The notes under the pieces were generated by a model. It ran no database searches. It saw only the letters and a program-made list of their open reading frames with translations, and was not told the DNA's origin. From assembly GCF_003201475.1 (NCBI RefSeq), contig NZ_QJJK01000004.1, positions 8,631 through 72,630 on the forward strand: 64,000 nucleotides of DNA, in the 5' to 3' direction. Made by a program: the position numbers and the translations under genes. The stretch's first letter is position 1, and the number at the start of each line of letters is the position of its first letter. Origin of the DNA: Chelatococcus asaccharovorans (lineage in GTDB: Bacteria; Pseudomonadota; Alphaproteobacteria; Rhizobiales; Beijerinckiaceae). Positions 8,816 to 18,923 of this stretch are shown in pieces.

Positions 8816-10897
8816 ATGTCCCAGAATAGTTACAGGATAGGCGTCGATATCGGCGGAACCTTCACCGATGTTGTCGTTGCACGCGACGATGGCTTGATCG
8901 AGACCCGGAAGGTGCCGTCGACGCCCGACGATTACAGCCGTGGCATCGCCATGGCGATCAAGGCGCTGGTCGAGGAGTTCCAGACCACGCCGGATCGCAT
9001 CACCGGCATCGTCCATGCGACAACGGTCGCGACCAATGCCATCCTGGAATACAAGGGGGCCTGCACGGGCCTCCTGACGACGGCCGGCTTCCGCGACGTG
9101 CTGGAAATGCGGCGGCTGCGCATTCCCGTGCTCTACGACCTGCAATACGACAAGCCGAAGCCGCTCGTGGCGCGGCGTCTCAGGCTGGAGGTGCGCGAGC
9201 GGCTCAGTGCGGACGGCGGCGTCAGGCTGCCGTTGTCGGAAGACGATGTCGTGGCCGCGGCACGGCAATTCCGGGAAGGCGGCGCCGAGGCGGTCGCCGT
9301 CAGCTTCCTGCATGCCTATGCCAATCCCGCCCATGAAATCGCGGCGGAGGAAATCCTGCGCCGCGAGCTTGGTCCTGATGTCTATATATGCCGGGGCTCC
9401 GAGATCCTTCCCGAGATCCGCGAATATGAACGCACCAGTACGGCGGTCGTGAATGCCTATATCGGACCGGTGGTGCGCAATTACGCCAGCGCCCTGACGG
9501 CGCGGCTCGCCTCCATCGGGGTGACCTGCGCGGTGGATATGATGCATTCGGGCGGCGGGATCATGCGGCTCGAGTCGGCGGTGCGCCGTGCCGCATCGCT
9601 CGTAGAGTCCGGGCCGGCGGCCGGCGTCATCGCCTGCGCGCGGCTGTTTCCCGGGCGCGACGAGCCCAGTATCATCTCCTTCGACATGGGCGGCACCACG
9701 GCCAAGGCGGCGCTCGTGGAGGATGGTGAGCCCGCGCGGACCACGGAATATGAGGTCGGCGCCGGCATCAACCTGTCGAGCAAGCTGGTCAAGGGGGGCG
9801 GCTACCCCATCAAGATGCCGTTCATCGACGTCTCCGAGATCGGCGCCGGCGGCGGCAGCCTCATCGGTATCGACCGGATGAACCAGGTCTCCGTCGGCCC
9901 CCAGAGCGCCGGCGCCTGGCCCGGCCCGGTCTGCTACGGCCTTGGCGGCAAGCAGGCCACGCTGACCGATGCCTTCCTCACGCTGGGCTATATCAATGAC
10001 GAGGCGTTGGCCGGGGGCACCTTCCCGCTGCAGGCGGAGGCCGGGCGCGCGGCGCTCAACGATCAGGTGGCGCGCCCGCTCGGGCTTGAACTGTCTCGCA
10101 CGGCCCGCGGCGTGCTGACGCTCGCCGTCACCACCATGACGCGCGCCGTCAAGGCGGTGTCCACCTATCGCGGCCGCGATCCGCGCCAGTCGACCCTGAT
10201 CGCCTTCGGTGGCAACGGGCCGGTGGTGGCGACGGAGGTCGCCATGGCCCTCGGCATCCGGCGCGTCATCATTCCGCGCGCCGCCGGCGTATTCAGCGCG
10301 CTCGGGCTTCTGCGCTCGGATGTGGAGCAGGAATTCGTGCGCCCGTCGCGGCATCGCGCCGGCGAGCTCGACGACGCCGGCCTCGCCGCCCTGTTCGAAG
10401 AGCTCGCAGCCGACGCCCGCCGCATCATGACCCTTGAAGGCTACGACCAGTCGGGTGCCACGTTCCATCGCGCGGCCGACCTGCGCTATGTCGGACAGGC
10501 CTACGAGCTCACGGTGCCGGCCGAGCGGCTGGCGCTGGAGGAACTGACGGAGCTGTTCCATCGCGAGCACGAGCGCACCTATGGGCATCGCTCACAAGGT
10601 GACACGGTGCATCTCGTCAATGCGCGCCTCACGGTGCGGCTGCCGCTGGTGGCGCCGCCGCCGCAGTTTCACCCGGATAGGCCGCTGCGGCGCGCCGACC
10701 GGCGGGTCGTCTTCGCGGCCGACTGTGCGCCCGCGACCGTGGCGGTCATCGGTCGTGGTGAACTGGACGCCACGCCGCGGCGCGGGCCTTTCGTGGTCGA
10801 GGACTATGACAGCACCGCGATCATTGGCCCGGGCCAGGCGGCGAGCCTCGACGCCGCGGGCAACATCGTCATCGCGCTCAGTGGAGAAGCGGCATGA
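8816..10897 (+). CDS. hyuA: Hydantoinase / 5-oxoprolinase subunit A (ATP-dependent)
   Basis: A 693-residue HyuA-family protein with the actin-like ATPase fold: phosphate-1 motif IGVDIGGTFTDVV at the start, SFDMGGTTAKAALVEDG in the middle, and the family signature GAGGGSLIGID followed by GPQSAGAWPGPVCYG. With HyuB it hydrolyses an internal amide ring (5-oxoproline, hydantoins and related lactams) using ATP. It follows the importer by 32 bp and overlaps hyuB by 4 bp. The exact ring substrate cannot be read from the sequence; acetophenone- and caprolactam-type enzymes belong to the same family. Confidence 0.9.
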   Translation: MSQNSYRIGVDIGGTFTDVVVARDDGLIETRKVPSTPDDYSRGIAMAIKALVEEFQTTPDRITGIVHATTVATNAILEYKGACTGLLTTAGFRDVLEMRRLRIPVLYDLQYDKPKPLVARRLRLEVRERLSADGGVRLPLSEDDVVAAARQFREGGAEAVAVSFLHAYANPAHEIAAEEILRRELGPDVYICRGSEILPEIREYERTSTAVVNAYIGPVVRNYASALTARLASIGVTCAVDMMHSGGGIMRLESAVRRAASLVESGPAAGVIACARLFPGRDEPSIISFDMGGTTAKAALVEDGEPARTTEYEVGAGINLSSKLVKGGGYPIKMPFIDVSEIGAGGGSLIGIDRMNQVSVGPQSAGAWPGPVCYGLGGKQATLTDAFLTLGYINDEALAGGTFPLQAEAGRAALNDQVARPLGLELSRTARGVLTLAVTTMTRAVKAVSTYRGRDPRQSTLIAFGGNGPVVATEVAMALGIRRVIIPRAAGVFSALGLLRSDVEQEFVRPSRHRAGELDDAGLAALFEELAADARRIMTLEGYDQSGATFHRAADLRYVGQAYELTVPAERLALEELTELFHREHERTYGHRSQGDTVHLVNARLTVRLPLVAPPPQFHPDRPLRRADRRVVFAADCAPATVAVIGRGELDATPRRGPFVVEDYDSTAIIGPGQAASLDAAGNIVIALSGEAA

Positions 10898-10953
10898 GCG
10901 ACACGGACATGAGCGATACTGACTTGCGCGACACTGACATGAGGGATGTCCAC
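10894..10953 (+). repeat. Four tandem 15-bp units coding an N-terminal pentapeptide repeat of HyuB
   Basis: Four imperfect 15-bp units follow one another exactly in frame and encode MSDTD, MSDTD, LRDTD and MRDVH. Three of the four begin with ATG and one with TTG, so each unit supplies another possible start codon. Confidence 0.85.
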
Positions 10954-12711
10954 GCGACCGCTCGCCCGGCCGTCGGCTCCGCCATCGATCCGATCACCCT
11001 CGAGGTCATCCGCAACGCGCTTGCCTCCACCGCCGACGAGATGGCGCTGATCATCATGCGCAGCGCCTATTCGCCGGTCGTGCGCGATATCATGGATTAC
11101 TCAACCGGCCTCTGCGATGCGCAGGGCCGGGTCATTGCGCAGGGCCTGACGCTGCCGATCCAGCTCTGTTCCTTCCCGCGCATCATGCAGTTCGTGCGGG
11201 AGCGCTTCGGCGCGACCCTCAAGGAGGGCGATGTCCTGATCGCCAATGATCCCTATGGGTCCGGCGGGCAGCATCTCCCCGATGTCTATATCCTCAAGCC
11301 GATCTTTGCCGATGGCGTGCTGGCCGGCTTCGCGGCGACCGTCGCCCATCACACCGATCTCGGCGGCATCGTGCCGGGGAGCGTTGCCATCTACGCGACC
11401 GAGATCCAGCAGGAGGGGCTCCGGCTGCCGCTGCTCAAGCTTTACGAAGCCGGCAAAGCAAATGACGCCGTCTTCGGCATCCTCGAGGCGAACACGCGCT
11501 CGCCGGTCGAGGTGCTGGGGGACATCCGCGCGCAGATCGCCGCTTGCAACGTGGCGGAGGAGGGGCTGAAGGCGCTGGTTTCGCGCTACGGCAAGGCGCA
11601 GCTCGACAGCTATATCGAAGCTTTGCACGACCATGCCGAGGCGATGATGCGCCAGACGATCCGCGATCTGCCCAACGGCGTCTATCGCGCGACGGATTAT
11701 ATCGACGGGGTGGGGGAGAACCCGGCGCCGCTCGCCATCGTGGCGACCGTCACCGTCGGCGACGACACCATCGACATCGACTTCACCGGCACGGCGGACC
11801 AGGTGGCAGCCAGCATCAACTGCCCGATCTCCTTGCCGGAATCGGCCGCCTTCAGTGCCATCCGCTGCCTGTCGCAACAGGACATTCCGAATTGCGAGGG
11901 CTATCTCAGGCCTATCACGGTGCGTGCGCCTGAAGGCTGCCTCGTCAATCCGCGCTATCCCGCCGCCTGCGGCGCCCGTGGCGTCGTCGGCTACCGGGTG
12001 TTCGACGCGATCATGCAGGCGCTGGCACAGGTGGTGCCGGAGCGCGCCATCGGCGGTTCCGAAGGCGGGCCCTATCTGCTGGCCTCCGGCGGCCTGCATC
12101 GGGGGCGGCCTTTCGTGCTCAACGAGATGGTCGTCGGAACCTGGGGCGCGCGCGCCACGAAGGACGGCATCGAGGGCATTTCAAATCCGGCCGCCAACCT
12201 GTCCAACCAGCCGATCGAAATGATCGAGACGGATATGCCGATCGAGGTGCTGGACTATGGCCTGGTGCCCGACTCCGGCGGGCCGGGCGAGTTCCGCGGC
12301 GGCCTCGCCTTCGTGCGCAGCTTCAGGTTTCTCACGGACGCGCGTTTCACCCTGCGCGGTGATCGCCGCGCCCATCCGCCCTATGGGGTTGAAGGAGGCG
12401 GCACGGGGACGCCGTCGGAGCATCTCCTGGTCCGCCTGGATGGCAGCGCGCGCAACCTGCCGACCATGCCGATGGAGAGCTTCACCGCCCATGCCGGCGA
12501 GGTTTTCCGCCTGACCGGTGCGGGTGGGGGCGGCTACGGCAATCCGCTGATGCGGGAGCCGTGGCGCGTACTCGACGATATCCGCGAAGGCAAGGTGACA
12601 CGAGAGGGGGCGTTGCGCGACTATGCGGTCGTCGTGGGCGATGATCTGACCGTGGACGCGGTGGCAACGCAGCGTCTTCGTCGGGAGCGTGGACTGGAGC
12701 AACAATCGTGA
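10894..12711 (+). CDS. hyuB: Hydantoinase / 5-oxoprolinase subunit B
   Basis: A 605-residue HyuB-family subunit. After a repetitive N-terminal tail the family core begins at AIDPITLEVIRNALASTADEM. Motifs include DVLIANDPYGSGGQHLPDV, an N-D-P-Y and His metal-site region, and PDSGGPGEFRGGLAFVRSF near the C-terminus. It pairs with HyuA (4-bp overlap) to form the ATP-dependent ring-opening amidohydrolase. Starts are possible at 10894, 10909 or 10939 because of the in-frame repeat; 10894 is chosen for its ATGA overlap with hyuA. The gene also overlaps the following PLP-enzyme start. Confidence 0.9.
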   Translation: MSDTDMSDTDLRDTDMRDVHATARPAVGSAIDPITLEVIRNALASTADEMALIIMRSAYSPVVRDIMDYSTGLCDAQGRVIAQGLTLPIQLCSFPRIMQFVRERFGATLKEGDVLIANDPYGSGGQHLPDVYILKPIFADGVLAGFAATVAHHTDLGGIVPGSVAIYATEIQQEGLRLPLLKLYEAGKANDAVFGILEANTRSPVEVLGDIRAQIAACNVAEEGLKALVSRYGKAQLDSYIEALHDHAEAMMRQTIRDLPNGVYRATDYIDGVGENPAPLAIVATVTVGDDTIDIDFTGTADQVAASINCPISLPESAAFSAIRCLSQQDIPNCEGYLRPITVRAPEGCLVNPRYPAACGARGVVGYRVFDAIMQALAQVVPERAIGGSEGGPYLLASGGLHRGRPFVLNEMVVGTWGARATKDGIEGISNPAANLSNQPIEMIETDMPIEVLDYGLVPDSGGPGEFRGGLAFVRSFRFLTDARFTLRGDRRAHPPYGVEGGGTGTPSEHLLVRLDGSARNLPTMPMESFTAHAGEVFRLTGAGGGGYGNPLMREPWRVLDDIREGKVTREGALRDYAVVVGDDLTVDAVATQRLRRERGLEQQS

Positions 12712-13874
12712 TGAACACCGTCGGTGCTGCGGCGCTGAATGCGCCGAAGATCGGGAAGGCGGCGAGCCGCGCCCATCTCGAGACCCCGGCGGCTGTGCTT
12801 GACCTGCCGCTCTTTGAGCGCAATCTAGCGACGCTAGCCGAGACCTGCCGCGCCGCGGGCATCGGCGTTCGGCCGCATGCCAAGTCGCATAAATCAGCCG
12901 AGATCGCGCGGCGGCAACTGGCGGCCGGTGCGCTCGGCATCTGCTGCGCCAAGCCGGGCGAACTCCTCGCCCTCTTCGAGGCCGGCATCGAGGACCTCAT
13001 GCTGACGGCGCCGGTCGCCAGCGCTGCGAAGATCGATGCGCTGGCGCGCGCAGCGGCGCGCGGTGCCCGGCTGATGGTCGTTGTGGACCGGGCGGATCTC
13101 ATCGCCGCTTACGGCGAAGCCGCCCGGCGTCACGACACGCGCATCGACGTGGTTGTCGATCTCGATGTCGGCCTCTTGCGCAGCGGCGTGGCGGAGCCGA
13201 CCGAGGCCGTCGCGCTGGCGCTTGCTGCCGCCGACCATCCCTATCTGCGCTACGCGGGTGTGCAGGCCTATCAGGGGCGCATCCAGCATATCGATGATTT
13301 CGGCGCGCGGCGCGCGGCCAATGACGAGGCCGTCCGGCGGCTGGTGCCGATGCTGGACGCGCTCAAGGCGGCCTCGCTGGCGCCTGCCATCATATCCGGC
13401 GGTGGCACCGGCAGCCATGTGCTGGATGCCGAGCGCCGTCTGTTCACCGAAGTGCAGCCGGGCTCCTACGTCTTCATGGATGAGGGTTACAACTCTGTCG
13501 ATATCGCCGGGCGCGGCGCGCTTGTCTTCGGCCCGGCCCTGCGGGTTGCCGTGACTGTGATCGGCCACTCCTCGGCCGGTTTTGCCATCACCGACGGCGG
13601 CAGCAAGAGCTTCGCCTGGGATGGGCCGGCGCCGCGCGTGCTGCTTCCCGGCCCGAGCGGCGACAGGCTGGTCGGCACGATCGAGTGGTGTGGCGACGAG
13701 TTCGGCCGCATTCTTCCGGCAGCCGGCTGTGCAACCCTGCCCATCGGCACGGTCGTCGAATGCACGGTTCCGCATTGCGATCCGACCATCAACATGCATG
13801 ACGTGCTGCATGTGGTCGCTGGCGACCGGCTGGTGGCGCAATGGGCAGTCGAGGGCAGGGGCCGCGCGGATTGA
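12711..13874 (+). CDS. DSD1 / D-threonine-aldolase-like PLP enzyme (alanine-racemase fold)
   Basis: About 387 residues. The N-terminal TIM-barrel is of the alanine racemase type, and the PLP lysine is expected in RPHAKSHKS (about residue 58). The C-terminal beta domain ends in CTVPHCDPTINMHDVLHVV, where the His and Asp of the PHCD stretch match the divalent-metal site of D-threonine aldolase, D-serine dehydratase and 3-hydroxy-D-aspartate aldolase. It should cleave or dehydrate a beta-hydroxy D-amino acid. It is last in the importer/hyuAB operon (GTGATG junction with hyuB), so it plausibly acts on the D-amino acid released by ring opening. The ATG at 12711 or the GTG at 12708 could start it. 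Confidence 0.8.
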   Translation: MNTVGAAALNAPKIGKAASRAHLETPAAVLDLPLFERNLATLAETCRAAGIGVRPHAKSHKSAEIARRQLAAGALGICCAKPGELLALFEAGIEDLMLTAPVASAAKIDALARAAARGARLMVVVDRADLIAAYGEAARRHDTRIDVVVDLDVGLLRSGVAEPTEAVALALAAADHPYLRYAGVQAYQGRIQHIDDFGARRAANDEAVRRLVPMLDALKAASLAPAIISGGGTGSHVLDAERRLFTEVQPGSYVFMDEGYNSVDIAGRGALVFGPALRVAVTVIGHSSAGFAITDGGSKSFAWDGPAPRVLLPGPSGDRLVGTIEWCGDEFGRILPAAGCATLPIGTVVECTVPHCDPTINMHDVLHVVAGDRLVAQWAVEGRGRAD

Positions 13875-13899
13875 AATCCGCGCAGACCTCACGCCCCAA

Positions 13900-14751
<852 letters not shown>

Positions 14752-15038
14752 GAAACGACATCCTTCGCAGCATTAGACGGCACCGGCGTTATCGAGCGGG
14801 CGGCGCCGGAGTGCAAGGGGTTGTCGGCATTGGCTGTGCTTGAGTCAAGGTCCAACTCACGCATTGCGGCGAGCCTTGAGCGCGCTTCAGGTGATCTTGC
14901 CGCAGCCTCTTTCATTTTACCCATCCGGTAGCAACTTATTGACCGCGCCACCCAATCGGAATTGAAGTTGCGCGGGGCAGGATGCGATCAAGGCGGCGGA
15001 ATTCCCCGGCCCCCGCCGCTGAACATCGGTTTTGAGAT

Positions 15039-17615
15039 ATGGAACGCAATCCGATCCGCTATGTCTGGGCCCGCAGCCGGGGCGTGCACTGCCTGGCCCT
15101 CCTTATCATTCTCGCGCTGTTGCCAGTCCTGTGGCTCCTGCTCCTGGTGCCGCGCGAACTCGTCGACATGGTCTTCCTCGGCGAGGCCGGCGCGGATGGG
15201 CCCGTCACGGCCTTCCTGCGCCTTGCCCTGCCGCTGTCACCGCATCTCGGTGGCGAGCGGGTGCTGTTCCCGGGCTTCCTCCTGACGCGCGACCAGGCCT
15301 TCCTCGTCGGCGCGATGATCGCTGGAGCCCTTGTCTTGCTCAGGGCGCTGCTCCGGGTCTCCATCCGGTTGATCAGCGCGCGCCTTGGCCCTGTCCTGGC
15401 CGATGACCTTCGGCTCATTCTGTTTCGCCATCTGGTCTCGGAACGCACAACCAGCGATGCAGCCGAGAATGCGATCACCTCGCTCGGACACCGGGTTGCG
15501 GCCGTCACGCCATTCCTTGGACGGGCCATCGCCGCACCCGCGCTGTTCATTGCCGAAGGCGCCATCGTGCTTCTGTTCGCGTTTAGCCTGAGCCTCTGGC
15601 TCGGCCTGGCATTGATGGCGGCCGCGGTGCTCGACGCGATGCTTGTCCCGGCCCGCGAGGCGGAGCGAGACACGACGATGAGGCGGACGACGGCGGGAGA
15701 GGCTGAGGCGATCCAGATGGGACGTCATGCCATCGAGCGTCTGCCTGCCATCCGCGTGCATGGCACGGCAGAGGGCGAGGCCAGCCGTTTTGCCGAGCGC
15801 CTGGCAGGCGTTGCGAATAAGAACCGGCCGCCGCTGCGCCAACTCACCTGGCTCGGCATTGCCTTGCGCACGGTGCGTGACGGCATGCCGGTGCTGATTC
15901 TCATCGTCGGCGGCTGGCTGATGATGCAGGACAAACTAACGCCTGGCGGGCTGCTGGCGGCCGTCAGCGCTGCCTTCCTGGTGATCCGCCCGGTCGAGGC
16001 CATGGCCATGTGGACGCGTGAGCGGCATGCCGCGACCCAGCTTTTCGACGAGATCGCGCGCTCGATCGGCGACCTCAAGGCGCGGACGAGGCGCTTCGCC
16101 GATACGGATCTGCCGGAACGCTGGAGCCTTCTCCGCATCGAGCGGGCATCGATCTTCGACCCCGTAACCAGCCATCGGCTTTCGGCCATCGACCTCGACA
16201 TTCCCCTGCCGACGCGTGCGGCGCTGGTGACGGATGACGAGGGTGGCGGACATATCATCGCGGCGGCGCTCGGCGGCGCGCTGGAGCCCTCGTCGGGCGA
16301 GATCACGCTGGACAGCGTCAATCTCCTGCATGTGCCCGCCGCGCGCCGCGCCCGGCGCGTCGCCCTGGCCGGCCACACACCCATCGTGCTCGATGGCACT
16401 TTGCGCCAGAACATTCTCTATGGCGCGCCGGACCTCGACGGGCAGGACGTCGATGCGCTGCTATGCGATGTGATGCGCACGGCCGGCATCGACGATGACG
16501 CCTATGCGCTCGGCCTCTCCACGAGCGTCAGCAGCCAGACCTCATCGCGGCTGGCGGAGCGCGTGGTCGAGGTCCGCCGCGCGATCCGCGCGGAGCTGTC
16601 GGCTGCCGGCATGGGGGATCTGGTCGATCCCTTCGAGCCGAATCGCTACAATCGCTACGGTACTGTTGCCGAGAACATCCTGCACGGCGTGCCCGTCGGC
16701 GATACGTTCCGGGAGGTTCATCTCGCCTCCAATCCCTTCCTGCGGGCCGTTCTCGAAGCCGAGGATCTGACGCGGCCGCTGTCGGAGATGGGGTTCGCCA
16801 TTGCCGCAAGTCTCGTTGAGATCTTCGACGGCGTCCCGGACGGCCATCCCTTGTTCCAGCGCTTCGCCTTCTTCAGCGCCACCGAACGCGGCCTCTGTGC
16901 GGACATGGTTGCACGCCGATCGGAGCGCCGTCGATCGGCCGAGACCGGGCGCGATCGCGACCGGCAGATCGCCCTTGCGCTGCGCTATTGCGAAGCACGG
17001 CATCGCCTCGGCATGCTCGATGAGGCGATGGAGAAGCGCCTTGTCGCGGCGCGCCATACCTTCGCGCGGCTGCTCCCGCCGAGCCTGCGGCCGGCGATTT
17101 CCTTCTATGAGCCGGACGAGATCTGTGCGGCCGCTTCCCTCAGCGACAACCTCTTGTTCGGGCGCATCGCCTATGATGTGGCGGGCGCCGAAGACAAGGT
17201 GCACGCGACAGCGCGGCGCGTTCTCAGCGATCTCGGTCTTGGCGAAGAGGTGCTGCGCCTTGGGCTTTCGGCCCATGTCAGCCATGGCGCCGAGCGCCTC
17301 CAGCATCTGAACACAGCCTTGATCGATCTGGCGCGCTGTCTCGTCCGCCGTCCGGACCTCCTCATCCTCGACCGCGTGTTCGACGGCCTCTCCATTGCAG
17401 AGGCGGCCGCGTTGATGAAGCGTCTGGATTCGGACATGGGGGATGGCAGCCTCGTCGCCGTCGTGCCCTCCACCTTCGATCTCGGCGGGTTTTCGCAGAT
17501 TGTCCGGTTCGAAGGCGATCACATCCGGATCGGTCAAGCCGAGGCGGAGGATGTCACGGCGGGGGCGCCGCTTAGGCTTGCTGCGAGCGAATCGGCCGTC
17601 GCGGCGAAAACATAG
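15039..17615 (+). CDS. ABC exporter-like membrane protein with degenerate, expanded nucleotide-binding domain
   Basis: An 858-residue protein. Residues 1-340 contain about six membrane helices in a type I exporter arrangement. From about 370 a nucleotide-binding-domain-like part begins, but its catalytic motifs are lost. The Walker A position reads TDDEGGGHI (398-406) without the lysine. The signature is SHGAERLQH (748-756) instead of LSGGQ. Walker B ends in ILDRV (D778, Arg replacing the catalytic Glu), and the H-loop region VVPSTFD lacks the histidine. The segment after the Q-loop appears three times: NILYG at 458, NILHG at 546 and NLLFG at 704, with about 250 extra residues between Q-loop and signature. 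It is probably an ATPase-dead or unusually powered membrane protein. Role unknown. Confidence 0.8.
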   Translation: MERNPIRYVWARSRGVHCLALLIILALLPVLWLLLLVPRELVDMVFLGEAGADGPVTAFLRLALPLSPHLGGERVLFPGFLLTRDQAFLVGAMIAGALVLLRALLRVSIRLISARLGPVLADDLRLILFRHLVSERTTSDAAENAITSLGHRVAAVTPFLGRAIAAPALFIAEGAIVLLFAFSLSLWLGLALMAAAVLDAMLVPAREAERDTTMRRTTAGEAEAIQMGRHAIERLPAIRVHGTAEGEASRFAERLAGVANKNRPPLRQLTWLGIALRTVRDGMPVLILIVGGWLMMQDKLTPGGLLAAVSAAFLVIRPVEAMAMWTRERHAATQLFDEIARSIGDLKARTRRFADTDLPERWSLLRIERASIFDPVTSHRLSAIDLDIPLPTRAALVTDDEGGGHIIAAALGGALEPSSGEITLDSVNLLHVPAARRARRVALAGHTPIVLDGTLRQNILYGAPDLDGQDVDALLCDVMRTAGIDDDAYALGLSTSVSSQTSSRLAERVVEVRRAIRAELSAAGMGDLVDPFEPNRYNRYGTVAENILHGVPVGDTFREVHLASNPFLRAVLEAEDLTRPLSEMGFAIAASLVEIFDGVPDGHPLFQRFAFFSATERGLCADMVARRSERRRSAETGRDRDRQIALALRYCEARHRLGMLDEAMEKRLVAARHTFARLLPPSLRPAISFYEPDEICAAASLSDNLLFGRIAYDVAGAEDKVHATARRVLSDLGLGEEVLRLGLSAHVSHGAERLQHLNTALIDLARCLVRRPDLLILDRVFDGLSIAEAAALMKRLDSDMGDGSLVAVVPSTFDLGGFSQIVRFEGDHIRIGQAEAEDVTAGAPLRLAASESAVAAKT

Positions 17616-17911
17616 CGCTCACCATGTGCGTTTGTGCACAAGTCGTCACAAGCATCTGGAATTTAATGCTAATTTTCTGGCATTGCGAGCGAACGGATTG
17701 ACGTTGCGTGGATTTTTCCATTCTCCGCCCCCATATGGAGCTTCAAGGAGCCGCCTGTTATGTCAGAAGGCAGTTGCCACATCGCGATCTTCATGGTGCT
17801 GATTAGGCTGAATGGGTTCGCAGAGCGGATTGATTGTGGCAATTGTGGCGAAACATCCCTCGTGTGTGTTAGCGCACGGAATTTGCGGCATTTTTGAGGT
17901 AATGATACCCG

Positions 17912-18781
17912 ATGTGCGCCTATCCTGCTCCAGCCGATGATGCGCTCCTCGTCAAGTTTTGGGGCGTTCGCGGCTCGATTCCGGTCTGCGGAACGGATCA
18001 TACCATTTTTGGTGGCCATACGCCGTGTGTCGAGATCCGCTGCGGCGGCAAGCTCTTCATCATCGATGCCGGCACGGGAATCATCAATCTCGGCCTGGCG
18101 ATCAAGGAGACCGCGCCGAAGCAGATCGAAATCCTGCTGAGCCATCTGCATCTCGACCATGTGATGGGGCTGCCGTTTTTCAAACCGGCCTTGCAAGCAG
18201 ACAAGACCATCCGGATCTCGTGCGGCAACCTCAATGGCGAGACTGCCGAGAAGCCTTTGGAGCGATTGTTCTCGCCGCCGATATTCCCCGTCACGCTCGC
18301 CCAATTGCCCGCAAAATTCACCTACAACGGCTTCCGGGCAGGAGAGACTCTGACGATCGGGGATCATAGCGTGCGGACCTGTCCGCTGGATCACCCTTCG
18401 GGTGCAACCGCCTATCGTTTCGACCAGGGCGGGCGCAGCGTCTGCTACGTCAGCGACGTCGAGCATGGCGAGAACTGGCCCCCCGAGAACCTGATTGAAT
18501 TCGTCAGGAACGCCGACCTCGTCATCTATGATGCGATGTTCTGCGAGAATGAATACAGCCATTGCCGGGGATGGGGCCATTCTACGGTCACTGCCGGCAT
18601 CGAGCTCTGCCGCCGCGCCGGGGTGAAGCAACTCGCAGCGTTCCACATGCACCCCATGCACAATGATGCCTTCTTGCTCGACATGGAGGCGGACCTTGCC
18701 AAGGCGATGCCGGGGTCCTTCATCGCCCGGCAGGGACAGTCGCTCGTCTTCGAGCCCGTCGCGGTGGAAGTGCCTGCCTGA
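17912..18781 (+). CDS. Metallo-beta-lactamase-fold hydrolase
   Basis: A 289-residue protein. The start KFWGVRGSIPVCG, then FGGHTPCVEI and FIIDAGTG, is typical of a branch related to class II cyclic-nucleotide phosphodiesterases and RNase Z-like proteins. The dinuclear metal motif HLHLDH is at residues 78-83, with further ligand candidates in PLDHPSG, SDVEH and FHMHPMHND. It is likely a soluble zinc- or iron-dependent phosphodiesterase or hydrolase. It lies 296 bp after the degenerate ABC protein on the same strand, and that gap shows no gene. Substrate unknown; a role with its neighbour is only suggested by position. Confidence 0.8.
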   Translation: MCAYPAPADDALLVKFWGVRGSIPVCGTDHTIFGGHTPCVEIRCGGKLFIIDAGTGIINLGLAIKETAPKQIEILLSHLHLDHVMGLPFFKPALQADKTIRISCGNLNGETAEKPLERLFSPPIFPVTLAQLPAKFTYNGFRAGETLTIGDHSVRTCPLDHPSGATAYRFDQGGRSVCYVSDVEHGENWPPENLIEFVRNADLVIYDAMFCENEYSHCRGWGHSTVTAGIELCRRAGVKQLAAFHMHPMHNDAFLLDMEADLAKAMPGSFIARQGQSLVFEPVAVEVPA

Positions 18782-18923
18782 TTTTTCCTGCCCGCCATGA
18801 GGTGCGACGTGTCCTCCTGGAGGTGACGTTCGTCTCTTGCCGCGCTCGTCTCTTGCCGCCGGAGCCTCGATCGGTATTGTCCTGCCGGTATTTCCACCCC
18901 GGCAGGCAAGGACAGCGTGAGGC

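Noticed and set aside
8813-10588. Long open frame (591 codons) on the minus strand opposite hyuA
   Set aside because: It is the complementary shadow of a high-GC gene; its translation is rich in Arg, His and Gly with no family motif, while the plus strand is a complete HyuA.
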